NCBI GenBank assembly: GCA_963774345.1
Contig: CAVZFB010000065.1
Location: forward strand, 62,001 to 126,000
Direction of reading: 5' to 3'
DNA: 64,000 bases
Source of the DNA: AP-15 sp963774345
Lineage (GTDB): Bacteria; Pseudomonadota; Alphaproteobacteria; ATCC43930; CGMCC-115725
Part shown: positions 43,977-52,451 of the stretch, one piece after another
Position numbering within the stretch: position 1 is the first letter of the stretch
How the letters are laid out: each line of letters opens with the position of its first letter
Position numbers and translations under genes: made by a program
The notes under the pieces: generated by a model
The model's input: only the letters and a program-made list of their open reading frames with translations
Told to the model about the DNA's origin: nothing
The model's database searches: none

Positions 43977-44984
43977 TCCGCGCCGCGATCGTCGGGCTCG
44001 GCCGCTGGGGCCGCACCCTGGTCAATGCGATCCAAGACAAGAGCACCGAGTTTCGCTTTACTGCCGGTCACAGCCGCACCAGCGCCACAGCCGAGCCGTT
44101 TTGCGCCGAGCACGGCATCGCTTATTACGACGATCTCGGGCGGATCCTCGCCGATCCGGCGGTCGACGCGGTCGTCTTCGCCACCCCGCACAGCCAGCAC
44201 GGGCCGCAGGTCGAGCGTACCGCCGCCGCCGGCAAGCACGTCTTCATGGAAAAGCCGTTCACCCTCGACGTCAAAAGCGCCGAACGGGCGCTCGATGCGG
44301 TGGCGCGCGCCGGGGTCACGTTGGGCGTTGCCTATCCCCGGCGCTTTCACCCGGCGATGATCGAGCTGAAGACGCGAATCGACGATGGCCGCCTCGGGCT
44401 CCCGACCCATTGCGAGAGCGCGCAGGCCTCGCCGGCCGGCCACTTCATGCCCGGCGGCTATTACTGGCGAGCCGATCCACAGGAGGCGCCGGCGGGAGCG
44501 ATGACGGCGACCGGCGTGCACAATCTCGACGCGCTGATCTATCTCTTCGGCCGAATCGACGAGGTCTATTGCCTCAGCTTGAGCCGCGCGATGGCACGAG
44601 TTCGAAGATACCACGAGCGTGCTGCTCGGCCTCGAGAACGGCATGTCGGCGAGCCTCTATTGCTCGCTGGTGACCGCCCCGACCTACCGCTTCGCGGTCT
44701 ACGGCGCCAAGGGCCGCGCCGAGCTTTCGGGCCAGGATCCCGATTTCCGTTTCACTCCGGTGCCGGAATCGATGCCCGTTGGCCGCCACCCCGCCCCTGC
44801 GCCCGAGATCATCGAATACAAGGGCTTCAACGCGCTCGCCGCCGAGCTCGAAGGCTTTGCCGCGGCGATCAACGGCAAGCGCCCCTACCCGATCACCCCC
44901 GACGAAGTCTTGCACGGCGTCGCCGCCTTCGAGGCGATCGTGCGCTCGGCCGCAACCCACCGCCCGGTCAAGGTCGCGCGCTGA
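43973..44984 (+). CDS. Gfo/Idh/MocA family oxidoreductase (one frameshift)
   Basis: NAD(P)-dependent dehydrogenase of about 336 residues. The Rossmann motif IVGLGRWGRTLVNA is at the start, and EKPFTLDVK with GVAYPRRFHPA follows near 95-125. An extra G near 44600 shifts the frame (AMAR, then FEDTTSVLLGLENGMSASL). The wrong frame happens to stay open into the next gene, giving a spurious fusion of 678 codons. ATG 43973 overlaps the DHQase-like stop. The substrate is probably a polyol or cyclitol acid. Confidence 0.88.
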
Positions 44985-44998
44985 AGAAGGGAACCCCG

Positions 44999-46009
44999 AT
45001 GCCCGTTACCGTGCTTTACCCCGAAGACCGCCAGATCCCCGACGACAGTCTCGAGCGCGAAATATTCGGCCCGGAGGTGCGCCTGATCCGCCGCACCAAA
45101 AAGGCGCTGTCCGAGCTCGACCCCGCCGATTGCGCCGAGGCCGACGGGCTGATGATCATGCGCTACGCGGTTTCGGCCGAGGACATCGCGCGGTTTCCAC
45201 GGCTGCGCGCGATCGTGCGCATGGGGGTCGGCTACGACAAGATCGACCGCGCCGCGGCGGCGGCGCGCAATGTCCTGGTCTGCAACGTGCCGGATTACGG
45301 CACGACCGAGGTCGCCGATCATGCGATGGCGCTGGCGTTGGCGTTGCGCCGCGGCGTCGTGTTTTATCACGAGCGGCTGCGGCAAAGCCCGCCCGCCCCG
45401 TGGGGTCCGGTCAAGAACGACCTGATCCGGCGTCTCGGCGTGCAGACCTTCGGCATTGTCGGGCTCGGCCGGATTGGGACGGCGGTGGCGTTGCGCGCCC
45501 GCGCCTTCGGCTTTCGCGTGATGTTCTATGATCCCTATCTGCCGAACGGCGCCGACCTCGCTCTCGGCATCGACCGCGCCCCGGCCCTCGAAGATCTACT
45601 GCGCCAGACCGACACTTTGTCGGTCCACGCCCCGCTGACCCCGGAAACCCGCCTGATGTTGGGTCGCGACCAGCTCGCCTTGCTGCGCCCGGGCGCGGTC
45701 GTGATCAACGCCGCGCGCGGGCCGATTATCGATCCCGATGCGCTATTGGCCTTGCTGCGCGACGGCCATATCGCCGGCGCCGGGCTCGACGTGTTGCCGG
45801 TCGAGCCCCCGGTCGACCCGATCCCCGAGATCCTGCGCGCCTACCGCGACCGCGAGCCCGGCCTCGAAGGACGCCTGGTGATCACCCCGCACGCCGCCTG
45901 GTTCACCCCGGAATCGGAGCACGATACCCGGGTCAAATCGGCCGAGACGATGCGCGCGGCGCTGCTGACCAACCGCCCGCAAAACGTGATCACCCCCGAG
46001 ATGTATTAG
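44999..46009 (+). CDS. D-isomer-specific 2-hydroxyacid dehydrogenase
   Basis: 336 residues from ATG 44999, preceded by GAAGAAGGG. NAD-binding GIVGLGRIGTAVALRARAFG near 150, and catalytic Arg, Glu and His in NAARGPIIDPDALL, LDVLPVEPP and TPHAAWFTPES. It resembles CtBP-like/phosphoglycerate dehydrogenase-type members. It follows the MocA-type gene by 14 bp, so the three-gene operon probably oxidises a hydroxy-acid substrate in steps. The insertion LRAYRDREPGLEGRL before the catalytic His is longer than usual. Intact. Confidence 0.9.
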   Translation: MPVTVLYPEDRQIPDDSLEREIFGPEVRLIRRTKKALSELDPADCAEADGLMIMRYAVSAEDIARFPRLRAIVRMGVGYDKIDRAAAAARNVLVCNVPDYGTTEVADHAMALALALRRGVVFYHERLRQSPPAPWGPVKNDLIRRLGVQTFGIVGLGRIGTAVALRARAFGFRVMFYDPYLPNGADLALGIDRAPALEDLLRQTDTLSVHAPLTPETRLMLGRDQLALLRPGAVVINAARGPIIDPDALLALLRDGHIAGAGLDVLPVEPPVDPIPEILRAYRDREPGLEGRLVITPHAAWFTPESEHDTRVKSAETMRAALLTNRPQNVITPEMY

Positions 46010-46021
46010 CTCCGGCCGGCG

Positions 46022-46333
46022 TTACTTTTTCGGCGCCGACAAATTGACGCCCTGCCGCTTCATCTGATCGACGACGCTCTTGGCGCCGGCGTCGCCCGCA
46101 GCGGCGAGTTCGGCGGTCTTGCTGGCGAGCACTTGGAGCTGCTGGCGCAACTTGACCGCCTCCTGCACGGTCGTTTCCTGGGCGCGCCTCAGTTCTTCCA
46201 GCGCGCCGCGGTCATGGATCGCCTGGCCGGTCTCGAACGCCATCAACACGAACAGCGACACGACGACGAGGATGACCGGCGGCGACAACTCGTCCCAATC
46301 CCGTCCGCCTCTCTGACCGGCCGCCATCGTCAT
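46022..46333 (-). CDS. Small membrane protein with coiled coil (103 aa)
   Basis: One membrane helix (VILVVVSLFVLMAF, about 20-33), then a long helical, Gln/Glu/Lys-rich region (LEELRRAQETTVQEAVKLR and following, about 44-80), likely a periplasmic coiled coil. Its start overlaps the stop of the similar gene upstream by 4 bp, so the two are co-translated and may form a complex. The function is not recognised. Confidence 0.75.
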   Translation of the reverse strand: MTMAAGQRGGRDWDELSPPVILVVVSLFVLMAFETGQAIHDRGALEELRRAQETTVQEAVKLRQQLQVLASKTAELAAAGDAGAKSVVDQMKRQGVNLSAPKK

Positions 46334-46665
46334 TTGCCCGGTGCTGGCGGCGGCGCCGCGGATGGCGGCGAGACCGTCTTCATCGAAGGCGCCCCGGTCG
46401 TGGGATTTATCGTGATCCCGTTCTGCGCCAGCAGATCGCGCAGCTTATCGTCCTTTTCGCTGACGGCAGTGGCGGCGAGCGCCCGAATCAAGGCGTCGTT
46501 GACGCGGTTGAACTGAATGCTCTGGTTGATGAATTGCTGGCGCTGATTGACTTCGGCCTGGACTGAGCGGTTTGCCTGCACCAGGTACAAATAGACGACA
46601 ACCACGACCAGCGTGATCCCCGACAGCGCCAAAACGATCCGGTAGACCCACCCGCCTGTCTGCAT
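46330..46665 (-). CDS. Small membrane protein (111 aa), partner of the next gene
   Basis: One N-terminal membrane helix (VLALSGITLVVVVVYLYLV, about 11-29), then a helical region (NQRQQFINQSIQFNRVNDAL) and a Pro/Ala-rich end (SPPSAAPPPAPGK). The same topology as the downstream overlapping gene. Unknown function; the two may interact at the inner membrane. Confidence 0.75.
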   Translation of the reverse strand: MQTGGWVYRIVLALSGITLVVVVVYLYLVQANRSVQAEVNQRQQFINQSIQFNRVNDALIRALAATAVSEKDDKLRDLLAQNGITINPTTGAPSMKTVSPPSAAPPPAPGK

Positions 46666-46786
46666 CCGCCCGGCCTTGCGTCACCCCCCGCGGGTCGCGG
46701 CGGGAAGGCAGAATAGCATGAAGAAACCGGCCGCCCGCCGCCGTATTTGGTCATGATCAGAGGCCTGGCCGGATGCAAAGCCCTTA

Positions 46787-46825
46787 TCCCAGCCCTCTCC
46801 CCGCAAACGGAGGAGAGGGCTGGGA
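46787..46825. terminator. Strong hairpin, probable terminator or REP-like element
   Basis: TCCCAGCCCTCTCC at 46787-46800 pairs perfectly with GGAGAGGGCTGGGA at 46812-46825 (14-bp stem, 11-nt loop). It lies just past the 3' end of the extradiol dioxygenase gene. No U-tract is evident, so it may be a palindromic repeat used as a terminator. Confidence 0.55.
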
Positions 46826-46864
46826 CCCGTGCAGCGAGGAGGGCGAGGGGCGTTACCCCGACGC

Positions 46865-47809
46865 TCAGGGCGAGGCGTGGCCCATAAAGATCGCCGGGAT
46901 CGGCTGGCCCCACGGGCCGCCGGCGCCGGCGCCGCGCTCCAGGCGATTTGGCGGGGTGCTGGCGTTCAGCACGTCGGTGTCGGCCCAGTGCTCGTGCACC
47001 CGGCCCCACGGATCGGCCCAGTAATCGAACAGCTGACTGCCGATCAGATGGCGGCCGATGCCCCACATATGCTGATAGCCTTTTTTCTCAAGTTGCTCGT
47101 GGCCCGCCATCACGTCGTCGATATCGGCCGCCTCGTAGGAGAGATGGTTGAGTCCGCTCTTGTCGCCGCGAATGCAGAAAAACGCATGGTGGTCGACAAA
47201 GTCATCGCCGCGGTCGAGCCGGTTGAACGAGCCGACGACGTTGTTTGGGTCGCCAGCGTAAAACTCGTCCGAGCAGCGGAAGCCTAGCATCTCGCGATAC
47301 CAGCCGAGCGTCTTCTCGAAGTTCTTGCTCATCACGACAAAATGGCCGAGCCGCTTGATGTGCGAAGGGCCGGGATCGACCCGGAACAACTCGCCCTTGC
47401 GCCGGTATTTGTCCTCGCCGGAATTGACCTTCGGACGATGCACCGGGATCGGAGCGAGCATCTGCATGCCGTGGATGACTTCGACCTGGTAGCCGTCGGG
47501 GTCGGTCAGGCGGACCCGCTTGCCGCCGCCCGGCTCGTCGATGTCCTCGATCTTCGAGGCGCCCTCGACCCGCGCTACCCGCTCGAGATCTTCCATGCCG
47601 GCGGCATGAACCGCGATCCCGACATAGCGCGGCTCGCCGAGTTCGGTGACGTGGAGGTGGTGCGGCGCATCGGTGCCGCGCATGTAGAGCGCGGTTTTGG
47701 TCCGGTCCGCGCGAACCATCCCGAAATCGGTCAGGAATTCTTCCTGCTTGTCGAGATCGGGCGAGCGCAGCCGCCCATAAGCGAGATCGAAGGCTTTGAT
47801 TACCGGCAT
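46865..47809 (-). CDS. Extradiol (catechol 2,3-) dioxygenase, VOC family
   Basis: 314 residues in two vicinal-oxygen-chelate halves. The C-terminal half carries the iron ligands: His in IKRLGHFVVMS near 150, His in LNHLSYEAADI near 215, and Glu in GRVHEHWAD near 272. It should open a catechol-type ring between or beside hydroxyls, in degradation of aromatic compounds. The N-terminal half (YGRLRSPDLDKQEEFL) is the degenerate domain. There are no other ring-cleavage genes next to it. Intact. Confidence 0.88.
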   Translation of the reverse strand: MPVIKAFDLAYGRLRSPDLDKQEEFLTDFGMVRADRTKTALYMRGTDAPHHLHVTELGEPRYVGIAVHAAGMEDLERVARVEGASKIEDIDEPGGGKRVRLTDPDGYQVEVIHGMQMLAPIPVHRPKVNSGEDKYRRKGELFRVDPGPSHIKRLGHFVVMSKNFEKTLGWYREMLGFRCSDEFYAGDPNNVVGSFNRLDRGDDFVDHHAFFCIRGDKSGLNHLSYEAADIDDVMAGHEQLEKKGYQHMWGIGRHLIGSQLFDYWADPWGRVHEHWADTDVLNASTPPNRLERGAGAGGPWGQPIPAIFMGHASP

Positions 47810-47935
47810 GACACTCTCCCTGAAACAGACTATCGTCTGATCTTAGGACATTCGGCCGGCCCGCGCGACTCCCCGGTATCAGGGGGTTCTAAGAGGCGCG
47901 GACCGGTCGGGAGGGTGTTGCTCGGCGGGCCGGCC

Positions 47936-49396
47936 TCAGCGCGCCGCCAATTCCCAATCGAGCTCTTCGATCGCCTCGCGTTGGTCGCCCGGCCTCGCCG
48001 CGCGGCCAAGTTCCGCAAGATAGGGCGACAATAGCTGCATCGTCGCCCAATAGCCCGCACCGGTCGTAACCACGGTTACCGGCACCTTGATCCACTCGGC
48101 GGGGATCACGAACAGATAGGCGAGAAAGCCGAGGATCGTCCAAACCACCGCGACCGGGTTGACCCCTTTCCAATACCAGTAGGGACCGTTGGGCTCGAAC
48201 AGCGCGACCAGATCGATCTTCATCCGTTTGACGAACAGGTAATCAGCGATCAGCACGCCGCCGATCGGCGAGAACACGTTGCCCAGCATGCCGACCCAGG
48301 TTGTGTAACCGGTCACGACGCTGGGGGTTGCCGAGAGTGCGATGCCCAGCGCGCTGATGATCACCGTTGTCCAGAACCGGCCAAGCCGCTCGAACATGTT
48401 CGACAAGGATAGACCGCCGGTATAGAGGTTCAGAACGTTAATGGTCCAATTGTCGAGTGCGATCACGATCAGGAACAGCAACAACGTGAAATGACTGACA
48501 TCGAGGCCCGAAGCGACCGCAAACACATTCGGGGTCTTACCCATAGTCGCCGCGGCGCCATAGGCGCCGAGTAGAGCGGCGAAGCAGCCGCCGCCGACTT
48601 TTCCAAGCAAAGTGCCCAACCACATGTCGGCCCGCGAGCGGGTGTAGCGGCAGAAATCGGCCGAGTCGGTAACCATCGTCAGGTTGCCCGCCGCAACGAC
48701 GTTAAGCCAGGTCACGAACAGCAACCACTCGGCCTGCGGCTTTCCGGCGTAGTGGAGGACCGCTGACGGTGCGAAATGCGGGTCGTCATGGGTCGCCAAC
48801 AAGACGAGGATCAGGCACAGGATCACTATCTTGAACGGCAGAGCCATCCGGGACAGGTGCTTTAGAGAATCGTAGCCGATGATTGCGACGACCGCTTGCA
48901 GCACTGCGAAAATGAGGCTGACCGTGACCAAAGAATGCGGGGTGCCGGTCCAACGATCCAGGATCGCCACAACGGCCAGCGAACCGGCCACGGTTTGATA
49001 AGCAAACCAATAGGTCGAGGCGAGCGTGCGCAGAAACGACGGGACCACTTTGGCGCCGCGCAATCCGTAAACCATGCGGGTCGACACTTGGCCCGGCAGC
49101 CCGAAATCGACGCCGACTGTCGCCATTATCGTGTAGGCGATCGTCGCCAGCAGAACTCCGCCGGTGATCGCGCCGACCGCGCCGAGGAACGACAACCCCG
49201 AAACAACGGCGAGACCGCCAACCAGCATTGATCCGGGATTGAGCGCAAAGCCGAAGATGATCGAGAAGATGTCGTACCAGCGCACCGTCTTCAGTTCGCT
49301 CGGCACCGGTTCGATGCCGAACTGTTCGACCCCCTTTGGTTGGTAATAGCGTCGGCGCAATTTTTCCTCGATTTCCGAGACCGTGTGCATGCGCAT
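47936..49396 (-). CDS. NCS1 family nucleobase/hydantoin permease
   Basis: 486 residues, about 12 membrane helices. Family features: QPKGVEQFGIEPVP before the first helix, GFALNPGSMLVGG in helix 1, GLPGQVSTRMVYGLRG, WLNVVAAGNLTMVTDSADFCRYTR, and NVFSPIGGVLIADY. NCS1 proteins import uracil, allantoin, hydantoins, cytosine or thiamin with Na+ or H+. The substrate cannot be fixed. Upstream lies an A/T-rich stretch with a dyad at 49503-49521. Intact. Confidence 0.9.
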   Translation of the reverse strand: MRMHTVSEIEEKLRRRYYQPKGVEQFGIEPVPSELKTVRWYDIFSIIFGFALNPGSMLVGGLAVVSGLSFLGAVGAITGGVLLATIAYTIMATVGVDFGLPGQVSTRMVYGLRGAKVVPSFLRTLASTYWFAYQTVAGSLAVVAILDRWTGTPHSLVTVSLIFAVLQAVVAIIGYDSLKHLSRMALPFKIVILCLILVLLATHDDPHFAPSAVLHYAGKPQAEWLLFVTWLNVVAAGNLTMVTDSADFCRYTRSRADMWLGTLLGKVGGGCFAALLGAYGAAATMGKTPNVFAVASGLDVSHFTLLLFLIVIALDNWTINVLNLYTGGLSLSNMFERLGRFWTTVIISALGIALSATPSVVTGYTTWVGMLGNVFSPIGGVLIADYLFVKRMKIDLVALFEPNGPYWYWKGVNPVAVVWTILGFLAYLFVIPAEWIKVPVTVVTTGAGYWATMQLLSPYLAELGRAARPGDQREAIEELDWELAAR

Positions 49397-49833
49397 TCTC
49401 CTTGCGGGGATCGTCCAGCTTCGCGAAGACGACTAGACCAAGTGAACGAGCAAGATACGTGCCACAAGTATATTGCACTAATATTGGGCAATTGACCTCA
49501 AACCGATTCTATTACAATCGGATTATACACGATTGATATTTAATCACATGAGGAACTTTGGAGCCACGTATTCACGGATTACGCCCAGTTTTCAGTCATC
49601 GTCCAAAATTTTGGGGTAATCCGGCAACACCATGCCGCGGGTTTGCGCAGGCGCGAAGCCCAGTCCGGTGCCCGCCGCGACCCAGATCTGATCGACCGGA
49701 CGCCTCTTTTGGCTCACCTTTGCGTGGTTAAGAGGCAGGCCCCTGCGCCAGAGGCAAACTCCGCCGCGACCGAGTGACGGGCCCACCCTTGCCCCGCTCG
49801 ACTCGCCAACTCGCGCAATGCTATCCCGGGCCA
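49397..49833. other. Intergenic region between permease and SMR gene
   Basis: 437 bp. The left half is A/T-rich and holds the permease promoter region and the dyad at 49503-49521. The right half shows no convincing gene; an 80-codon minus-strand frame exists (LGFAPAQTRGMVLPDYPKIL) but has no recognised homologue. No guanidine riboswitch was identified. Confidence 0.5.
49503..49521. promoter_or_regulatory. Inverted repeat between divergent genes
   Basis: CCGATT-N7-AATCGG in an A/T-rich stretch about 107 bp upstream of the NCS1 permease start, with an added ATCGGATTATACACGATTGA echo beside it. A repressor site for the permease is plausible. Confidence 0.4.
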
Positions 49834-50157
49834 ATGGCTTGGTTCTTCATTCTGTTCGCCGATTTGTTCGAAATCGCCTGGCCCTTCGTATTGAAATGGT
49901 CAGCACCGCTGTCCAGATGGGCGCCACTGTTTGTGGTAATCATCTGCGCCATCCCGGCAAACTTTCTGTTGGCCGAAGCCGTCAAGCGGCTGCCGGCGGC
50001 TACGGTTTACGCCACCTTTGTCGGGATCGGAACCGCCGGAACCGCAATCGTCGGCATGGCATTCTTCCGCGAGAGCACCAATCTCGGCCGCGTCTGTTCG
50101 CTGCTTCTGATCGCCGCCGGTCTGGTGGGCCTACGGGTGTTTTCTGTCACGGAATGA
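49834..50157 (+). CDS. SMR family transporter (EmrE/SugE type)
   Basis: 107 residues with four membrane helices. The essential glutamate lies in FADLFEIAWPFVLKW (E13), and WAPLFVVIICAIPANFLLAEAV, YATFVGIGTAGTAIVG and LGRVCSLLLIAAGLVGLRV form the other helices. FEIAW fits the SugE/Gdx guanidinium-export group more than EmrE. ATG 49834 was chosen because AWFFILFADLFE is the usual beginning. Intact and single. Confidence 0.9.
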   Translation: MAWFFILFADLFEIAWPFVLKWSAPLSRWAPLFVVIICAIPANFLLAEAVKRLPAATVYATFVGIGTAGTAIVGMAFFRESTNLGRVCSLLLIAAGLVGLRVFSVTE

Positions 50158-50285
50158 TGCTTAGACCTGGTCACATCTTTGACCGCCAGCTGTGAACCAG
50201 ATCACAGTGCAATTCCAAACATCATCGTAAATAGATCCTCGTCGCTGCGTCCTACCCAGGCGGAGCGCAATTGAGGAGAAGCAAA

Positions 50286-50630
50286 ATGTCTGAATTGCAG
50301 TCGCGTGACCGTCCCGCGACGAACCCGGCGGACTTCTCGGCGAGCCTGATCGAAACGCCGGGGTTGCCGCACAACCTGACGGTCATCGGCAAGGCGGCCG
50401 GAGATTACCGCGTACGGGACGTCAAGCTCGTTCGGGCGCCTCATCAAAACGGGTCCCGCCTCGTGCTGGACGTCACCGAGAAGCTCGGGCCTGTCGAGAA
50501 CCCGCATCCGGACTTCATCCGAGAATGGCCTCTCGAATACAAGGAAGATCCTGCGAAGCACCGTTATCAGCATGTCGAGATCGTCAACGGCCACCAGCGC
50601 TTCACCATCGAAGTAATTGACGTGCTGTAA
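50286..50630 (+). CDS. Hypothetical protein (114 aa)
   Basis: ATG 50286 has a strong ribosome site (GAGGAGAA). A soluble, charged protein without signal peptide or membrane helix; PGLPHNLTVIGKAAGDYRV and NGHQRFTIEVIDVL suggest a beta-rich fold. No motif is recognised. It stands alone in a region with few genes, and about 250 bp after it show nothing convincing. Confidence 0.65.
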   Translation: MSELQSRDRPATNPADFSASLIETPGLPHNLTVIGKAAGDYRVRDVKLVRAPHQNGSRLVLDVTEKLGPVENPHPDFIREWPLEYKEDPAKHRYQHVEIVNGHQRFTIEVIDVL

Positions 50631-50886
50631 CAGTGGCCCTCGATCTATCCGTAATACACTTCTTGGGCGTGGCGTGCTCCGTCTTCAGACGTACGGCGTC
50701 ACGCCCATTTCTTTTGGTTACGCACCGATTGTTTTACCGATGGGCCGTTCGCCCCAGCTGTGTAAAACAGCGTACCGGACAGCAACTCCGACAAAATTAA
50801 CATCGCGAAAATCCCGGACGATTGACCAATCGCCGATCGCCGACTAATCAGGGCGGCTCGTCGGTCGGTGCGCCTTGGGCGCGAGG

Positions 50887-51042
50887 ATGCCAGGCGTGGC
50901 CGCGGATCTTCCTTGTGCCGTGGGCGCGATGCTGACCTTCGACGATTTCGTCATTTGCATGGAGCGATCCGGCGGCATGGAGAAGTTCGGCCAGCGCATC
51001 CCGCCCGAGACCACGAGCCGCGCCGAGGCGCTGCCCACGTGA
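50887..51042 (+). CDS. Small hypothetical protein coupled to the nitroreductase (51 aa)
   Basis: ATG 50887 (or ATG 50929) to TGA 51042, the stop overlapping the nitroreductase GTG as GTGA. Reads AMLTFDDFVICMERSGGMEK near residue 15, which has ordinary protein composition and methionine-rich helix character. No family is recognised. Overlap suggests translational coupling. It could also be the tail of a gene whose start was lost. Confidence 0.45.
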   Translation: MPGVAADLPCAVGAMLTFDDFVICMERSGGMEKFGQRIPPETTSRAEALPT

Positions 51043-51626
51043 CGCCGATCACCGTGGAGGCGCTTGCGACATTGTTCGACGAGGCGCGAACCTTCACCAG
51101 ATGGCAGGATCGTCCGGTGCCGGAAGGCGCCGTCGAAACCGCCCTCGTTTTGGCGCAGCTCGGGCCGACCAGCGGCAATTGCCAGCCGATGCGGCTCGTT
51201 CTGGTGCGCAGCCCGGCCGGCAAGGAGCGGCTGTTGCCCTGCGTCTCGGCCGGCAATTTCGAAAAGGTGGGGACCGCCCCGGTGACCGCGATCGTCGCAT
51301 ATGATCGCGAATTCTACGATTACCTGCCGCGCCTCTATCCGCACACCGACGCGCGCAGCTGGTTCACGACCGACGCAGCCCTGGCGCTCGAGACCGCGTT
51401 TCGCAATGGCTCGCTGCAGGGCGCCTACCTGATCCTGGCGTTACGTGCGCAGGGGCTCGATTGCGGGCCGATGTCGGGCTTTGATGCAGCCAAGGTCGAT
51501 GCCGCATTTTTTCCTGAGGGCCGCTATTGCAGCAACTTTCTGCTGAACATCGGCTATGGCGACCGTGAGAGCCTCCGGCCGCGCCTGCCCCGTCTCGGCT
51601 TTGCCGAGGTTGCGCGCTGGGCCTGA
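51039..51626 (+). CDS. Nitroreductase family protein (RutE/HadB-like)
   Basis: 195 residues from GTG 51039. FMN-binding nitroreductase fold: LFDEARTFTRWQDRPVP, GPTSGNCQPMRLVLVRS and GLDCGPMSGFDAAKVD are characteristic of RutE-type malonic semialdehyde reductases, which work in pyrimidine (uracil) breakdown; other rut genes are absent here. The NCS1 permease two genes away may import a related substrate, but this is speculation. Intact. Confidence 0.88.
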   Translation: MTPITVEALATLFDEARTFTRWQDRPVPEGAVETALVLAQLGPTSGNCQPMRLVLVRSPAGKERLLPCVSAGNFEKVGTAPVTAIVAYDREFYDYLPRLYPHTDARSWFTTDAALALETAFRNGSLQGAYLILALRAQGLDCGPMSGFDAAKVDAAFFPEGRYCSNFLLNIGYGDRESLRPRLPRLGFAEVARWA

Positions 51627-51645
51627 ACAGGAGCGCTCCACGCGA

Positions 51646-51807
51646 TCACTGGCCGAGGCTCAACGCACCCGGCAGGGCGCTTAGATAGCCCGCACTATCC
51701 CACACCGGCGACACAGCGAGCGCGACGCTCAGCAATGCTGTCGCGATGACTGTCATAATCCACGCCTTGGTCAGCGCCTGGAGCGCCTTGTCGTTCATAC
51801 CCGGCAT
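51646..51807 (-). CDS. Small putative membrane protein (53 aa)
   Basis: From ATG 51807 (or 51798). A short amphipathic start (NDKALQALTKAW) is followed by a hydrophobic helix (IMTVIATALLSVALAVSPVW). Convergent with the nitroreductase gene, stops 20 bp apart. Unknown function. The call rests on a clear helix and reading frame only. Confidence 0.4.
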   Translation of the reverse strand: MPGMNDKALQALTKAWIMTVIATALLSVALAVSPVWDSAGYLSALPGALSLGQ

Positions 51808-52451
51808 CCGGACCCTCGACATCGTCGGCGGTGGGAAGGCCCCACCGGGATAATTGTCGCGATCTTTTGTGATTTTTTGTGTGAGGGAGCTCACAGAGCG
51901 GCCAGAATCTGCGCGCGAAATCGTTCTTCGGGTCGGTTGAAACCGCAGACATCGGTGATGTAGAGACCCCCGAGGAGTTCGCCCGCCTGAGCCGGGTCGC
52001 TCCGCGGCTGCCTCGCGCCGGATCGAGGGAAATTTGAACAACCAAACCGCAGCTTCGCGCGGATTCGGACACTTCGTTAGCAAATGTTAAAGATTTATGT
52101 TTTTAAGGCCGCCGGTCTCCCTTTGACGGTTTGAAGGACATCTGTCGTTCAAAGAAGACATCGCCCATCTGAAGAATAGAAATTAACATTCTGAGAAACC
52201 CCGTTAGGACGGTTGGGCGGTCGCCAGCTGAACCGGCAAAAGACGCTCGACGAGAAAGTGCATGGACGGGTTGACAGGGTCGATTTACCCTGTTTAGCTT
52301 GCATTGTTCCTCCCTGTCCTACCCGGATGCGTCGGCAACAATCCGGGACGACACCGATCTCATCCCTGAGCCCGTCCAATACCTTGGTATGGCGACACGC
52401 TAACTGTTGCCTGCGGCTAGGGGATGCCCAACAAGAAGGAGACGACGCCGG
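51808..52451. other. Intergenic region before rlpA
   Basis: About 640 bp without a supported gene. It holds a promoter-like TTGACA (52271) overlapping the inverted repeat at 52274-52293. The remainder shows only short open frames with no protein-like character. Confidence 0.5.
52274..52293. promoter_or_regulatory. Inverted repeat overlapping a TTGACA box upstream of rlpA
   Basis: ACAGGGT-CGATTT-ACCCTGT is a perfect 7-6-7 dyad whose left arm overlaps TTGACA (52271-52276), so a bound protein would block the -35 region. About 160 bp upstream of the RlpA gene. Confidence 0.5.

Noticed and set aside
43973..46009. A 678-codon oxidoreductase/2-hydroxyacid dehydrogenase fusion protein
   Set aside because: The middle part (about 44600-44998) is low-complexity Arg/Pro-rich out-of-frame translation. 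The true oxidoreductase C-terminus lies in the next frame and ends at 44984, before a normal start at 44999.
46787..46825. Attenuator or riboswitch near the small membrane protein pair
   Set aside because: The hairpin is a simple perfect stem at the 3' end of the dioxygenase gene, better read as a terminator or REP-like repeat.
49397..49833. Guanidine riboswitch before the SugE-like gene
   Set aside because: Neither the ykkC-type conserved blocks nor paired ACGR hairpins could be found; only an isolated GACGGG occurs.
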